Of a DNA stretch of 64,000 nucleotides, positions 28,234 to 36,400 are shown piece by piece. This DNA comes from JBBECJ01 sp963763325 (GTDB taxonomy: Bacteria; Chloroflexota; Chloroflexia; Thermomicrobiales; CFX8): contig CAVXOL010000024.1 in NCBI GenBank assembly GCA_963763325.1, positions 682,001 to 746,000 on the forward strand. The letters are read 5' to 3'. Both the position numbers and the translations under genes were made by a program. How positions within the stretch are numbered: the stretch's first letter is position 1; every line of letters begins with the position of its first letter. The notes under the pieces are model-generated. The model searched no databases. It was not told the DNA's origin and worked only from the letters and a program-made list of their open reading frames with translations.

Positions 28234-29060
28234 CGCGCGATCCTTTCTGGATAGAGCATCGAATCGAAGGCGTGGAAGTGGTTGACCGGTGAATGGCCGC
28301 CGCCGACCTCGTAGCCGGCACGCATCGCTGCCGTCAGGTACTCCTTGGCGGTGCAGACAGCTTCGAAGGTCGCCATCCCACGTGCCAGGCAGGCCGTGAT
28401 CGCGGCCGAGAAGGTGCAGCCGGTGCCGTGCGTGCAACGGGTCGCGATCCGGCCCGAGCGCAGCCACTCAACCGTCTCGCGATCGAGGTAGAGGTCGTCG
28501 GCGGTGTCTGGCCGGTGACCGCCCTTGACGACGACGGCCGCCGCTCCGGCGTCGAGCAGTGCCAACCCGGCCTGGAGCATCTCGGCCTCGCTCTCGACCG
28601 GGAAGCCGACCAGAGCCGCAGCCTCGGGAAGGTTGGGCGTCACGACCGCACAGCGCGGGATCAGCAGATCGCGCAGGACGCTGACGGCATCGTCGGCCAG
28701 CAGCGCATCGCCGCTCTTCGCGTGCGTGACCGGGTCGATCACCAGCGGCAACTCCGGGTTGTCGGCCAGGACAGCCGCCACCTCGCGGACGATGCCGGCA
28801 TTCGCCAACATCCCTGTCTTCGCCGCGCGCGGTCTGATGTCAGCGATCACCGAGCGCATCTGAGCGGCAACCATCTCCGGTGCCAGTGCGACGAAGCTGT
28901 CGACGCCAAGCGTGTTTTGAGCGGTAACGGCTGTAATCGCCGACGTGCCGTAGACGCCGAGCGCCGCAAACGTCTTCAGGTCGGCTTGAATTCCCGCCCC
29001 ACCGCCGGAATCGGACCCGGCGATCGTCAGTGCGGCGGGTATCGCCGTTGACAGTGACAT
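28230..29060 (-). CDS. thiD: Hydroxymethylpyrimidine/phosphomethylpyrimidine kinase ThiD
   Basis: 276 residues of ribokinase-like ThiD: ALTIAGSDSGGGAGIQADLK at the start, AAKTGMLANAGIV, LVIDPVTHAKSGDALL, VVTPNLPEAAALVG, and the anion-hole motif THGTGCTFSAAI with the catalytic Asp position replaced within GTGC, as is normal for ThiD. It phosphorylates HMP to HMP-PP. The start at 29060 is preceded by GGAGGGAGGATGGG; a longer in-frame ATG upstream runs into the riboswitch. First gene of the thiamine operon. Confidence 0.95.
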   Translation of the reverse strand: MSLSTAIPAALTIAGSDSGGGAGIQADLKTFAALGVYGTSAITAVTAQNTLGVDSFVALAPEMVAAQMRSVIADIRPRAAKTGMLANAGIVREVAAVLADNPELPLVIDPVTHAKSGDALLADDAVSVLRDLLIPRCAVVTPNLPEAAALVGFPVESEAEMLQAGLALLDAGAAAVVVKGGHRPDTADDLYLDRETVEWLRSGRIATRCTHGTGCTFSAAITACLARGMATFEAVCTAKEYLTAAMRAGYEVGGGHSPVNHFHAFDSMLYPERIAR

Positions 29061-29083
29061 CCCATCCTCCCTCCGTAGAGCTA

Positions 29084-29148
29084 GCAGCCATCTGCGATCA
29101 GCAATCAGCCATTCGACCGGAGCTGGACGCTGATTCGCGGATAGCTGC
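29084..29148 (-). repeat. Heptamer-unit hairpin in the thiD leader
   Basis: 7-bp units GCGATCA and GCAATCA lie between paired arms: GCAGCCATC (29084-29092) with GATAGCTGC (29140-29148, one mismatch) and AATCAGC (29103-29109) with GCTGATT (29129-29135). It sits between the riboswitch terminator and the thiD start. Confidence 0.5.
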
Positions 29149-29211
29149 ACGACATTGGAGTGCCAGAAGTGAGGTTGAGGGGTGTCCCTGAGTTCGGAAA
29201 CCAGTGGCTGG

Positions 29212-29250
29212 AAAACAAAGACGCCGCGACCCGAAGGCCGACGGCGCAGT
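29212..29250 (-). terminator. Riboswitch expression-platform terminator
   Basis: On the minus strand, GCGCCGTCGGCC, a short CTTCGG-type loop region and GGTCGCGGCGTC form a GC-rich stem followed directly by TTTGTTTT. It begins about 20 nt downstream of the TPP aptamer, so TPP binding probably controls transcription termination. CCAGTG/CACTGG segments on either side could form the competing antiterminator. Confidence 0.65.
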
Positions 29251-29271
29251 GGTGACACTGGTTTTCGATGC

Positions 29272-29360
29272 CGTTCCTACGCCGGTATTACCCGGATCAG
29301 GTTCGGAGGGTTCGCGGGCGTTCCCCGCAATCTCAGCGCTTTACGCGCACCCCTGGCATC
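29272..29360 (-). promoter_or_regulatory. TPP (THI-box) riboswitch aptamer
   Basis: Read on the minus strand it begins AGGGGTGCGCG and contains the conserved CTGAGA of the pyrimidine-binding arm, a variable P3 stem (GCGGGGAACGCCCGC), and the conserved ACCTGATCCGGGTAATACC plus GTAGGAA of the pyrophosphate-binding arm. These are the diagnostic elements of the TPP riboswitch. It precedes thiD-thiG-thiE-tenI-thiS-tenA and should repress the operon when thiamine pyrophosphate is plentiful. Confidence 0.96.
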
Positions 29361-29373
29361 CGTCGCTGGACTC

Positions 29374-29382
29374 AGTTTAGCA
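29374..29382 (-). promoter_or_regulatory. Probable extended -10 promoter of the thiamine operon
   Basis: TGC followed by TAAACT on the minus strand, a few bases before the aptamer begins. No clear -35 is seen. The position fits transcription starting right at the riboswitch. Confidence 0.4.
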
Positions 29383-29408
29383 CAACGAATTTGATGGTGG
29401 ACCGGGTT

Positions 29409-30476
29409 TCATGACTCGTCATGTTCCTGCCAGGCGCTCAGTATGAGGCTCGCGATGGCTTCGGCGCCGGCTGTGTTCGGATGGAAGCAGTCTGGAAACG
29501 GCACAATACCACCCGACGCTGTCTCGCGTATCCAACTCTCGTCTGCACCGGGTTCTGCGTCACCGCACGTCCCGGCGGGAGCCTCATGACCGCGAAATGC
29601 ATCGATCAACGTAACGGCGAACACCCGCTCGGGGAATCCGGCGACCGCGTTGCGTATCGACGCACTCAGTGCTTGAAGTCCATACTCGGCGCGCTCTGTG
29701 CAGGACAACCTGTGTTCGACCCCGTTGCGGTCAGTTCCGGTACATGGCTCTTCTCCAACGTTTTCCGCGCCCCAGGCACTTGCCTGGGCGGTCAACGCCA
29801 GTTGGAACAGCACGCTGTCGGCGTTGAAGGGGTTATAGATGTCGGTCACGATGACAGTGGCGTTCGATTCCGTAACGAGCCGTTCGATTTGCGCAGCCAA
29901 TGCCGTTTCAACGTTCGAAGACACCGCGTCGATCTCGTCGCGGAACTCGGAGTCGGTAGCAAGCATCAAAGAGATCAAGCCGAGCGGATCTGTCCAGCCG
30001 GTGTCGTTCGCGCCGATCGTGATCGTCACGAGTGATGGCCGTCCATCCAGAAGGTCGAGTGCATCGTCGACCTGATATGGCAACCACTTCAACTGGCACG
30101 CTGTGGTCTGGTTGTCCCTCGCCTCCGCACCAAGCGTATCGAGACAACGATCGATCACCTCATCCTCGCCAACCGCGATCCGTGCGCCACTGCATGCGAG
30201 GTGGTTGAACGTGAAAGCGTCTGATTCGTAGGACACCGCCAGTTGCTGGCTGAGCAGCCAGGGGTATGAGTCAGCGTTGCGCTGACAGGGTCGTGTTTCG
30301 TCGGTCGGAAACGCATTACCCGACGGGATTGAGTCCCCGAGAGCGATGTAGCGTAACCCATCCGTTGGGTTGGATTCGCGTGCTGCTGCCAGCGGCAACA
30401 GCATCAGCAGAACGAGTGGGACGCTCGCGGCAACAATCATGAGCGCTCGACGCAAGCGGCTATTGGTTCGTGGCAT
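29409..30476 (-). CDS. Secreted SGNH/GDSL-family hydrolase
   Basis: 355 residues: an N-terminal signal peptide or anchor (VAASVPLVLLMLLPLAAA), block I YIALGDSIPSG (catalytic Ser), block III TITIGANDTGW (oxyanion Asn), and block V DCFHPNTAGAEA (catalytic Asp and His). The layout resembles the SEST-type lipases/esterases of actinomycetes, with several Cys that may form disulfides outside the cell. Substrate unknown, probably an ester or acyl lipid. The ATG follows AGGAGGCGACG. Divergent from the large helicase gene. Confidence 0.92.
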   Translation of the reverse strand: MPRTNSRLRRALMIVAASVPLVLLMLLPLAAARESNPTDGLRYIALGDSIPSGNAFPTDETRPCQRNADSYPWLLSQQLAVSYESDAFTFNHLACSGARIAVGEDEVIDRCLDTLGAEARDNQTTACQLKWLPYQVDDALDLLDGRPSLVTITIGANDTGWTDPLGLISLMLATDSEFRDEIDAVSSNVETALAAQIERLVTESNATVIVTDIYNPFNADSVLFQLALTAQASAWGAENVGEEPCTGTDRNGVEHRLSCTERAEYGLQALSASIRNAVAGFPERVFAVTLIDAFRGHEAPAGTCGDAEPGADESWIRETASGGIVPFPDCFHPNTAGAEAIASLILSAWQEHDES

Positions 30477-30655
30477 CTCGTCGCCTCCTGGTGAATTGTA
30501 ACGGCGATGGACCCACGTAGACGGAGACGACCGTCAACGGCGTTATGGAACTCGACTGATGGGCAAGGACCGGAGGGCCGGAGGTACGCAGAAACTGCTA
30601 CCATGCAAGCATCGTCCTGATTGGAATGCTCCTGTCCCTGGAAGGAACCGGATCG

Positions 30656-33600
30656 ATGGCTGCCGAACCTGTGCCGGCGGAGGACGCTGGCGTTGACTCC
30701 GTCCAGACGAGACTGGAGAGTGCGCGGAGAGACCTGCTCGACCTCGGGCTACGTAACTCGCTGATCAGTTACCGGGCGCTGAAGTCACGCGGCGTCGAGG
30801 CTATTGGAGAGTCTCCGGCAGAGGTCTTCCGGATACTGGTTCGCGAGGGCAAGCGGATGACATTCGCTCCCGCTCCCGAGCCAAAACCAGCAATAGCGAC
30901 CGCCGAACAAGCCACCCTTCTGCCACAACCAACGCAGCCGCCATTGCCAGCAGAGCGCGACCAGCCAGCGCTCGCTCAACCAGAAGCGCTGTCACCAGCC
31001 GAAGTCGCCAGCCGGCAACGGGACACACAACTCCAGACAGCGGTGGCGAGCGAGCAACTGCAAACGCGACTGCTGAACACCTTCTACGCGGCTCGGACGT
31101 TCATCGAGGAACAGGGTGTAAACATCCTCTACCTCGCGTTGGGCATGTTGGAGTGGTACGAGGACGACACGAGCCAGGAGAAGCGCCGCGCGCCGCTGAT
31201 CCTCGTACCAGTTGACCTGGAGCGCAGCAACGCGCTCGACCGCTTCCACCTGTCCTACGGTGGCGAAGACATCGGCGACAATCTTTCGCTGGCGGCCAAG
31301 CTCAGGATCGAATTCGGGATCGAAGCGCCGGTCATGCCGGAAGTCGAAGATCTCGACGTCGATGACTGGTTTGACACGTGGGGGAACGCCGTCGCAAGTC
31401 GCCAGCGCTGGTCGGTGGACCGCACGGCCATTGCGCTCGGCTTCTTCTCGTTCGGCAAGTTCCTGATGTATCGCGACCTCGATCCATCGACCTGGCCAGA
31501 TGGTGGCAAGCCGACTCAGCACCCGATCGTCAGCTCACTGCTGACCGAAGCCGGCTTCACCGAGCCGCCCTCGATCATCGCAGACGATGCGTTTCTCGAT
31601 TCGTACATCAAGCCGGACGAGGTCCGTCAGGTCGTCGATGCCGACTCATCGCAGACGCTGGCGATTCTGGACGTAAGCGCCGGCCGCAACCTTGTGATTC
31701 AGGGGCCGCCCGGGACCGGCAAGTCGCAGACGATCACAAACCTGATCGCCGAGGCGATCGGCGCCGGGAAGACGGTTCTGTTCGTCGCCGAGAAGATGGC
31801 GGCGCTGGAGGTCGTCAAACGTCGGCTGGATCGGGTCGGGCTTGGCGAGGCGTGCCTCGAACTGCACTCGCACAAGATCAACAAGCGCTCGGTCCTGGCG
31901 GAGTTGCGGCGGACGTTGGAGCTCGGTAAGCCGAAGGTCGCGGAATTGCGCTCGGAGCTTGACCTGCTCGAATCGAGCCGTGCCCGGCTCAACGCCTACT
32001 GTGACGCCGTCAACGCACCGATCGGTAACAGCAACGTAACGCCGTACATGGCATATGGAGAGCTGATTCGGGCGCGGGCGACTGACGGAAGCGATGCGTG
32101 GCCGAAACTGGAACTTCCGGCGATGGCGAACTGGAACGAGGTCGAGTTCGGTCAGCGGCACGCAATCGTTCAAGAGTTGCAGGCGCGTCTCGCAGTAATG
32201 GGAACGCCGGTCGAGCATCCGTTCTGGGGCAGCGCCCGGTCGGTCATGCTGCCGTCGGACAACGACCGGCTGCGGACAGAATTGCAGGCCGCACCTGCAG
32301 CATTGGCAGCGCTTCGCGAGGCGACGGCCATTCTGGCGGGCGAGTTCACGATGTCCGATCCAGCCGGCGAGCCTGATACCAAGCTGTTACTGACGGCTTC
32401 CACCAGGGTCCTGTCAGCGCCACCGCTGGATGGAGTCTACGTTGGAGCGACGGAGTGGAGCGGCAGCCCAGCCGCAATTCGTGAACTCATCGCGGCCGGA
32501 GTAACACACGCTGAGATTCATGGCAGGCGGCAGGATGAACTGATCCCGGAGGGGTGGGATGCGGACCTGCTGCCGGTTCGCCAGAGCCTGGCTGCGAATC
32601 GTGACAAGTGGTGGCGATTCCTGTCCGGATCGTACCGGGCTGCGAAATCGACGCTGGCCGGCTACTGCACCAGTGGGCTACCGGACGGCGTCGATGCCCA
32701 GATTGCGCTCATCGACGACGTCCTGGAAGCGCGGCGGCAGGGTGAGATCGTCCGGCAGCACGAAGCCCTCGGACAGACGCTGTTCGGCACAACCTGGCAG
32801 ACCAGCACGATGAACTGGGAACAACGCGCGAACGTTGCCGAGTGGCTGATCGAATTGCACGCAGATGTCGAGGCCGGAACGATTCCGCGAGAGGTCGTGA
32901 CATACCTTGCAGGCACCCCGGATCCGAACGCAATTCGGTCGGCGAGCGACGCGGTCAGGCAAGCGCGCGATACATGGGACGGGCGGCTACGGGCAATCCA
33001 CTCATTCCTGGAGCTTGACGAACCCCGGCGCTTCGGAGATGGGCAATCGCTCGAACAGCAATCGTATGCCGTCCTGGACGACCTGTTACGAATCTGGACG
33101 TTACGCTTTGACGACATCGACCAGATGCTGGCATTCAACCAGTCGGTAGCAAACTGCCGCCAGGAAGGGCTGGACGAGGTCATTCGGGTCGCGGAACGCT
33201 GGCGTGACGCCAGTCGGAATGCGACCAACGCCTTCCGACGCGGGCGGCACGCTGTCCTGCTGGAGCGGGCGCTGAGCGAGCGGCCGGAACTGGCGACCTT
33301 CGATGCGTCGGCGCACGAGCAGGTGATCGAGCGCTTCCGCGAACTCGACAAACTCGTCTTCGCCCACAACCGTTCGCGACTGGCGCTGGCCCACTGGCAG
33401 CGGCTTCCGCAGCATGAGGCCGGCGGTCAGCTCGGTGTCCTGCGGCGCGAGTTCGAGAAGAAGTCCCGCCATCTGCCAGTTCGGCAGCTCATGGCGCGGG
33501 CTGGGAACGCTGTCCAGGCGATCAAGCCGGTCTTCATGATGAGCCCGCTCTCGATCGCGACCTTCCTCCCGCCGGCGTGCTGGCATTCGATCTGGTCGTC

Positions 33601-34027
33601 TTCGACGAGGCGAGCCAGGTCCAGCCGGTCGATGCGTTCGGCGCGCTGGCTGCGTGGCCGGCAGGCGGTCGTCGTCGGCGACAGCCAGGCAGTTGCCGCC
33701 GACCAGCTTCTTCGACTCGCTGACGCAGCGGCGAGGACCTCGACGACGAGGATGCTGACCGCCGATATCGAGAGCATCCTCGGCCTGTTCTCGGCCCAGA
33801 GCGCGCCGCAGCGGATGCTGCGCTGGCACTACCGCAGCCGGCACGAGTCGCTGATCGCCGTCTCCAACCACGAGTTCTACGAGAACAAGCTGGTCGATCT
33901 TCCCCAGCCCGGATCGTCGCGCGCCGAGGCCGGGCTCGTCTTCCGCCACCTGCCCGACACTGCCTACGATCGTGGCGGCACGCCGGACCAACCGCGAGCG
34001 AAGCGCGGATCGTCGCCGAGGCGGTGA
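30656..34027 (+). CDS. DUF4011-domain superfamily 1 helicase, N-terminal part of a frameshifted gene
   Basis: Begins with a DUF4011 region (RRDLLDLGLRNSLISYRALK), then an SF1 helicase core with Walker A QGPPGTGKSQTITNLI and FVAEKMAALEVVKRRLDRVG. The first ~970 residues are intact. From about 33575 the frame breaks repeatedly: a shifted segment encodes the Walker-B-like VVFDEASQVQPVDAF, then RGRQAVVVGDS, a shifted QLPPTSFFDSL, and in-frame ADIESILGLF, RMLRWHYRSRHESLI. Start chosen at ATG 30656 behind GGAAGGA. Proteins of this architecture reach ~1500-2000 residues, and a DUF4011-helicase-Vsr protein has been described as an anti-phage gene (Hhe, from memory). The gene continues in the next entry. 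Confidence 0.85.
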   Translation: MAAEPVPAEDAGVDSVQTRLESARRDLLDLGLRNSLISYRALKSRGVEAIGESPAEVFRILVREGKRMTFAPAPEPKPAIATAEQATLLPQPTQPPLPAERDQPALAQPEALSPAEVASRQRDTQLQTAVASEQLQTRLLNTFYAARTFIEEQGVNILYLALGMLEWYEDDTSQEKRRAPLILVPVDLERSNALDRFHLSYGGEDIGDNLSLAAKLRIEFGIEAPVMPEVEDLDVDDWFDTWGNAVASRQRWSVDRTAIALGFFSFGKFLMYRDLDPSTWPDGGKPTQHPIVSSLLTEAGFTEPPSIIADDAFLDSYIKPDEVRQVVDADSSQTLAILDVSAGRNLVIQGPPGTGKSQTITNLIAEAIGAGKTVLFVAEKMAALEVVKRRLDRVGLGEACLELHSHKINKRSVLAELRRTLELGKPKVAELRSELDLLESSRARLNAYCDAVNAPIGNSNVTPYMAYGELIRARATDGSDAWPKLELPAMANWNEVEFGQRHAIVQELQARLAVMGTPVEHPFWGSARSVMLPSDNDRLRTELQAAPAALAALREATAILAGEFTMSDPAGEPDTKLLLTASTRVLSAPPLDGVYVGATEWSGSPAAIRELIAAGVTHAEIHGRRQDELIPEGWDADLLPVRQSLAANRDKWWRFLSGSYRAAKSTLAGYCTSGLPDGVDAQIALIDDVLEARRQGEIVRQHEALGQTLFGTTWQTSTMNWEQRANVAEWLIELHADVEAGTIPREVVTYLAGTPDPNAIRSASDAVRQARDTWDGRLRAIHSFLELDEPRRFGDGQSLEQQSYAVLDDLLRIWTLRFDDIDQMLAFNQSVANCRQEGLDEVIRVAERWRDASRNATNAFRRGRHAVLLERALSERPELATFDASAHEQVIERFRELDKLVFAHNRSRLALAHWQRLPQHEAGGQLGVLRREFEKKSRHLPVRQLMARAGNAVQAIKPVFMMSPLSIATFLPPACWHSIWSSSTRRARSSRSMRSARWLRGRQAVVVGDSQAVAADQLLRLADAAARTSTTRMLTADIESILGLFSAQSAPQRMLRWHYRSRHESLIAVSNHEFYENKLVDLPQPGSSRAEAGLVFRHLPDTAYDRGGTPDQPRAKRGSSPRR

Positions 34028-35450
34028 TGGCAGCACGCGCCGCTCGCTGCCTGGATCTGACGCTGGGCGTCGCCGCGTTCTCGAACGCCGCAGGCCGAGG
34101 CGATCCTCGACGAGCTGGAGCGGCTGCGCCGCGACGACCCACCGCGCGAGGCGTTCTTCGCCGCCCACCCGCACGAGCCGTTCTTCGTCAAGAACCTGGA
34201 GAACGTCCAGGGCGACGAGCGCGACGTGATCTTCATCAGCGTCGGCTACGGGCGCACGGCCGAAGGCTATCTCGCGATGAACTTCGGGCCGCTGAACGCC
34301 GACGGCGGCGAGCGGCGGCTGAACGTGCTGATCACCCGCGCCGCGGCTGCGCTGCGAGGTCTTCACCAACCTGACCGCCGACGACATCGACCTCGACCGC
34401 ACCCAGGCCGGGGCGTCGTCGGCATTCAAGCGCTTCCTGCACTACGCCCAGACCGGCATCCTGGACGTGCCGAAGCAACCGGCCGCGAGTCCGGCTCGCC
34501 GTTCGAGGAGGCGGTCGCTAGCCGCGCTGGTCGAGGCGGGCTACGCGGTCGAGGCGGCAGGTCGGGTCGGCCGGGTTCTTCATCGACCTGGCCGTCGTCG
34601 ACCCGCAGCAGCCCGGGCCGCTACCTGCTGGGGATCGAGTGCGACGGCGCCGAGCTACCACTCGGCCCGCTCGGCCCGCGACCGCGACCGGCTGCGCCAG
34701 CAGGTGCTCGAAGGGCTCGGCTGGCGCATCCATCGCATCTGGAGCACCGACTGGTTCCGCAACCCCGACCGCGAGCTGAAGCGTGTTGTTGCCGCAATCG
34801 ACGAGGCTGCCGCACGAGGCGACACGAGCCAGATCCCGGTCCCAACGACGCAGGAGACGACCATCGACCGGGCAGCGGCGGACGATGACGACGCCACACA
34901 CTCCGCGACAGGAATTCCAGAATACGTCTTTGCCGAGCCAGCGGTACAGACCAATGGACTCGAACTCCATGCCGTCCCGGTCGAACGACTCGCTGACTGG
35001 ATGGCGGATGTCGTCGCGGTCGAAAGCCCAGTCCATGTCGATGACGCGATTCGTCGCGTTACCGACGCTGCAGGCGTCGGTCGAACGGGTAACCGCATTC
35101 GGGCGGCCCTGGATGCAGCCATTGTTCGCGCATCGCTCGACGGTCGGATGGAGCAGCGTGGCTCGTTTCTCTGGTCCGCAGGAATGATCGAACCACCGCT
35201 ACGCGACCGTAGTTCTGTCAACGGCAGGACATTGCAAAACGTCGCGCCCGAAGAGATCGCCGTCGCGATCCGAGCCTCGATCTCAAACGCCTACGGCATC
35301 GAACAGTCTCAGGTCGCGTCCGCAGCATGTCGGCTGATTGGCTTCCCACGCCTGACGGAAGAGATGCGATCGATCGTCGATCCTCTGGTTGAGGCCATGC
35401 TGGCGAGCGGAGAGTTGGAGCGACAGGGCAACCACCTGACAGTGGCGTGA
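34024..35450 (+). pseudogene. C-terminal part of the DUF4011 helicase: helicase motifs, Vsr-like nuclease, DUF3320
   Basis: In successive frames: LDLTLGVAAFSN, AILDELERLRRDDPPREAFF, NLENVQGDERDVIFISVGYG and GERRLNVLITRA (SF1 motifs V-VI), then EVFTNLTADDIDLDRTQAG and KRFLHYAQTGILDVP. Next come a nuclease-like segment, SPFEEAVASR, LVEAGYAVEA, LLGIECDGA, YHSARSARDRDRLRQQVLEG and WRIHRIWSTDWFRNP, matching the Vsr/MTES_1575-type PD-(D/E)XK fold. From ~34660 one open frame runs to 35450 with the DUF3320-like C-terminal domain (VDDAIRRVTDAAGVGRTGNR). At least six frame changes occur between 33985 and 34660. Joined with the preceding part the protein is about 1600 residues. Indels cluster in very GC-rich sequence, so errors are likely, but true inactivation is possible. 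Confidence 0.8.
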
Positions 35451-35452
35451 CG

Positions 35453-35475
35453 CGGGACGCGGACCACGCGTCCCG
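35453..35475 (+). terminator. Hairpin after the helicase gene
   Basis: CGGGACGCG (35453-35461) and CGCGTCCCG (35467-35475) form a perfect 9-bp stem with a 5-nt loop just after the stop codon. No U-tract follows. Confidence 0.45.
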
Positions 35476-35527
35476 ACGTGTGCGATGATAGCGGCCATCG
35501 AGCAGCTTCGACGGGAGGGAACGCCAG

Positions 35528-36370
35528 ATGGCCATCAACGACCCATGCATCATCAGCGTCGCGATTACAGGATCGGGGACGACGCTGGCGCAGAACCCGA
35601 ACCTGCCGTGCACGCCGGAGCAGATCGCGACCTCGGCGATTGAGTCGTGGAATGCCGGAGCGGCAATCGCTCACATCCACGTCCGTGAGGCAGACGGAAC
35701 GCCGACCCACAACATGGACTACTTCCGCGAGATCGTCGAGCGCGTTTCGTCTGAGACGGACATGGTGCTCAACCTGACGACTGGCGGCTACACCGGCCTG
35801 GAGCCACATAAGCGGCTGGAGCCGCTAACACTCGAACCAGAGCTGGGGTCGTTTGATGCCGGAACGATGAACTTCGGCGAAGGTGTCTTTCTGAATCCGC
35901 CGAGCTTCCTGCGCGAAATGGCGGCGTCATTCCACGAGTACAACGTCCGGCCCGAGCTGGAATGCTTCGACGTCGGGATGATCTACAACTGCCTCGGCTT
36001 GATCAACGAAGGCGCGATCGAAGGTCCGCTCTGGTGGCAGTTCGTTCTCGGCGTCAGGGGCGGCGCACCGGCGACGCCGAAGATGTTGCTCCACATGGTG
36101 GAATTGCTGCCGCCCGGTTCGCAGTGGTCGGCGATCGGACTCGGGCGCGGTCAATTGCCGATGAACACGATGGCGATCATCATGGGTGGCCACGTCCGGA
36201 CCGGCATGGAAGACAATGTGTACTACCGCTACGGTGAGTTGGCGACCAGTAACGCGCAGCTTGTCGATCGCTGTTCGCGGCTGACTCGCGAACTTGGCCG
36301 CGAAGTGGCTACACCCGCTGATGCGCGTCGGCTGTTGGGTCTGAAGGGCGGCCTCGGCAGGAGGGGATGA
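35528..36370 (+). CDS. BKACE (DUF849) beta-keto acid cleavage enzyme
   Basis: 280 residues of the BKACE/KCE TIM-barrel family: IISVAITGSGTTLAQNPNLP, the zinc-binding HIHVREADG (HxH), MVLNLTTGGYTG, and near the end AIIMGGHVRTGMEDNVYY. The founding enzyme Kce condenses 3-keto-5-aminohexanoate with acetyl-CoA; other members cleave diverse beta-keto acids, so the substrate is not fixed by the family. The length fits. GGGAGGGAACGCCAG precedes the ATG. The amidohydrolase gene begins 30 bp later, suggesting a two-gene catabolic operon. Confidence 0.93.
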   Translation: MAINDPCIISVAITGSGTTLAQNPNLPCTPEQIATSAIESWNAGAAIAHIHVREADGTPTHNMDYFREIVERVSSETDMVLNLTTGGYTGLEPHKRLEPLTLEPELGSFDAGTMNFGEGVFLNPPSFLREMAASFHEYNVRPELECFDVGMIYNCLGLINEGAIEGPLWWQFVLGVRGGAPATPKMLLHMVELLPPGSQWSAIGLGRGQLPMNTMAIIMGGHVRTGMEDNVYYRYGELATSNAQLVDRCSRLTRELGREVATPADARRLLGLKGGLGRRG

Positions 36371-36400
36371 GGGACCGGTTTGACTGAGAGGAGTGAGAGC

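Noticed and set aside
28293..29051. 252-codon plus-strand open frame opposite thiD
   Set aside because: Antisense to a gene with clear ThiD motifs and a riboswitch.
33101..34429. 442-codon minus-strand open frame in the helicase region
   Set aside because: Antisense to helicase motifs that are recognisable in the plus-strand frames; its openness reflects high G+C at third positions.
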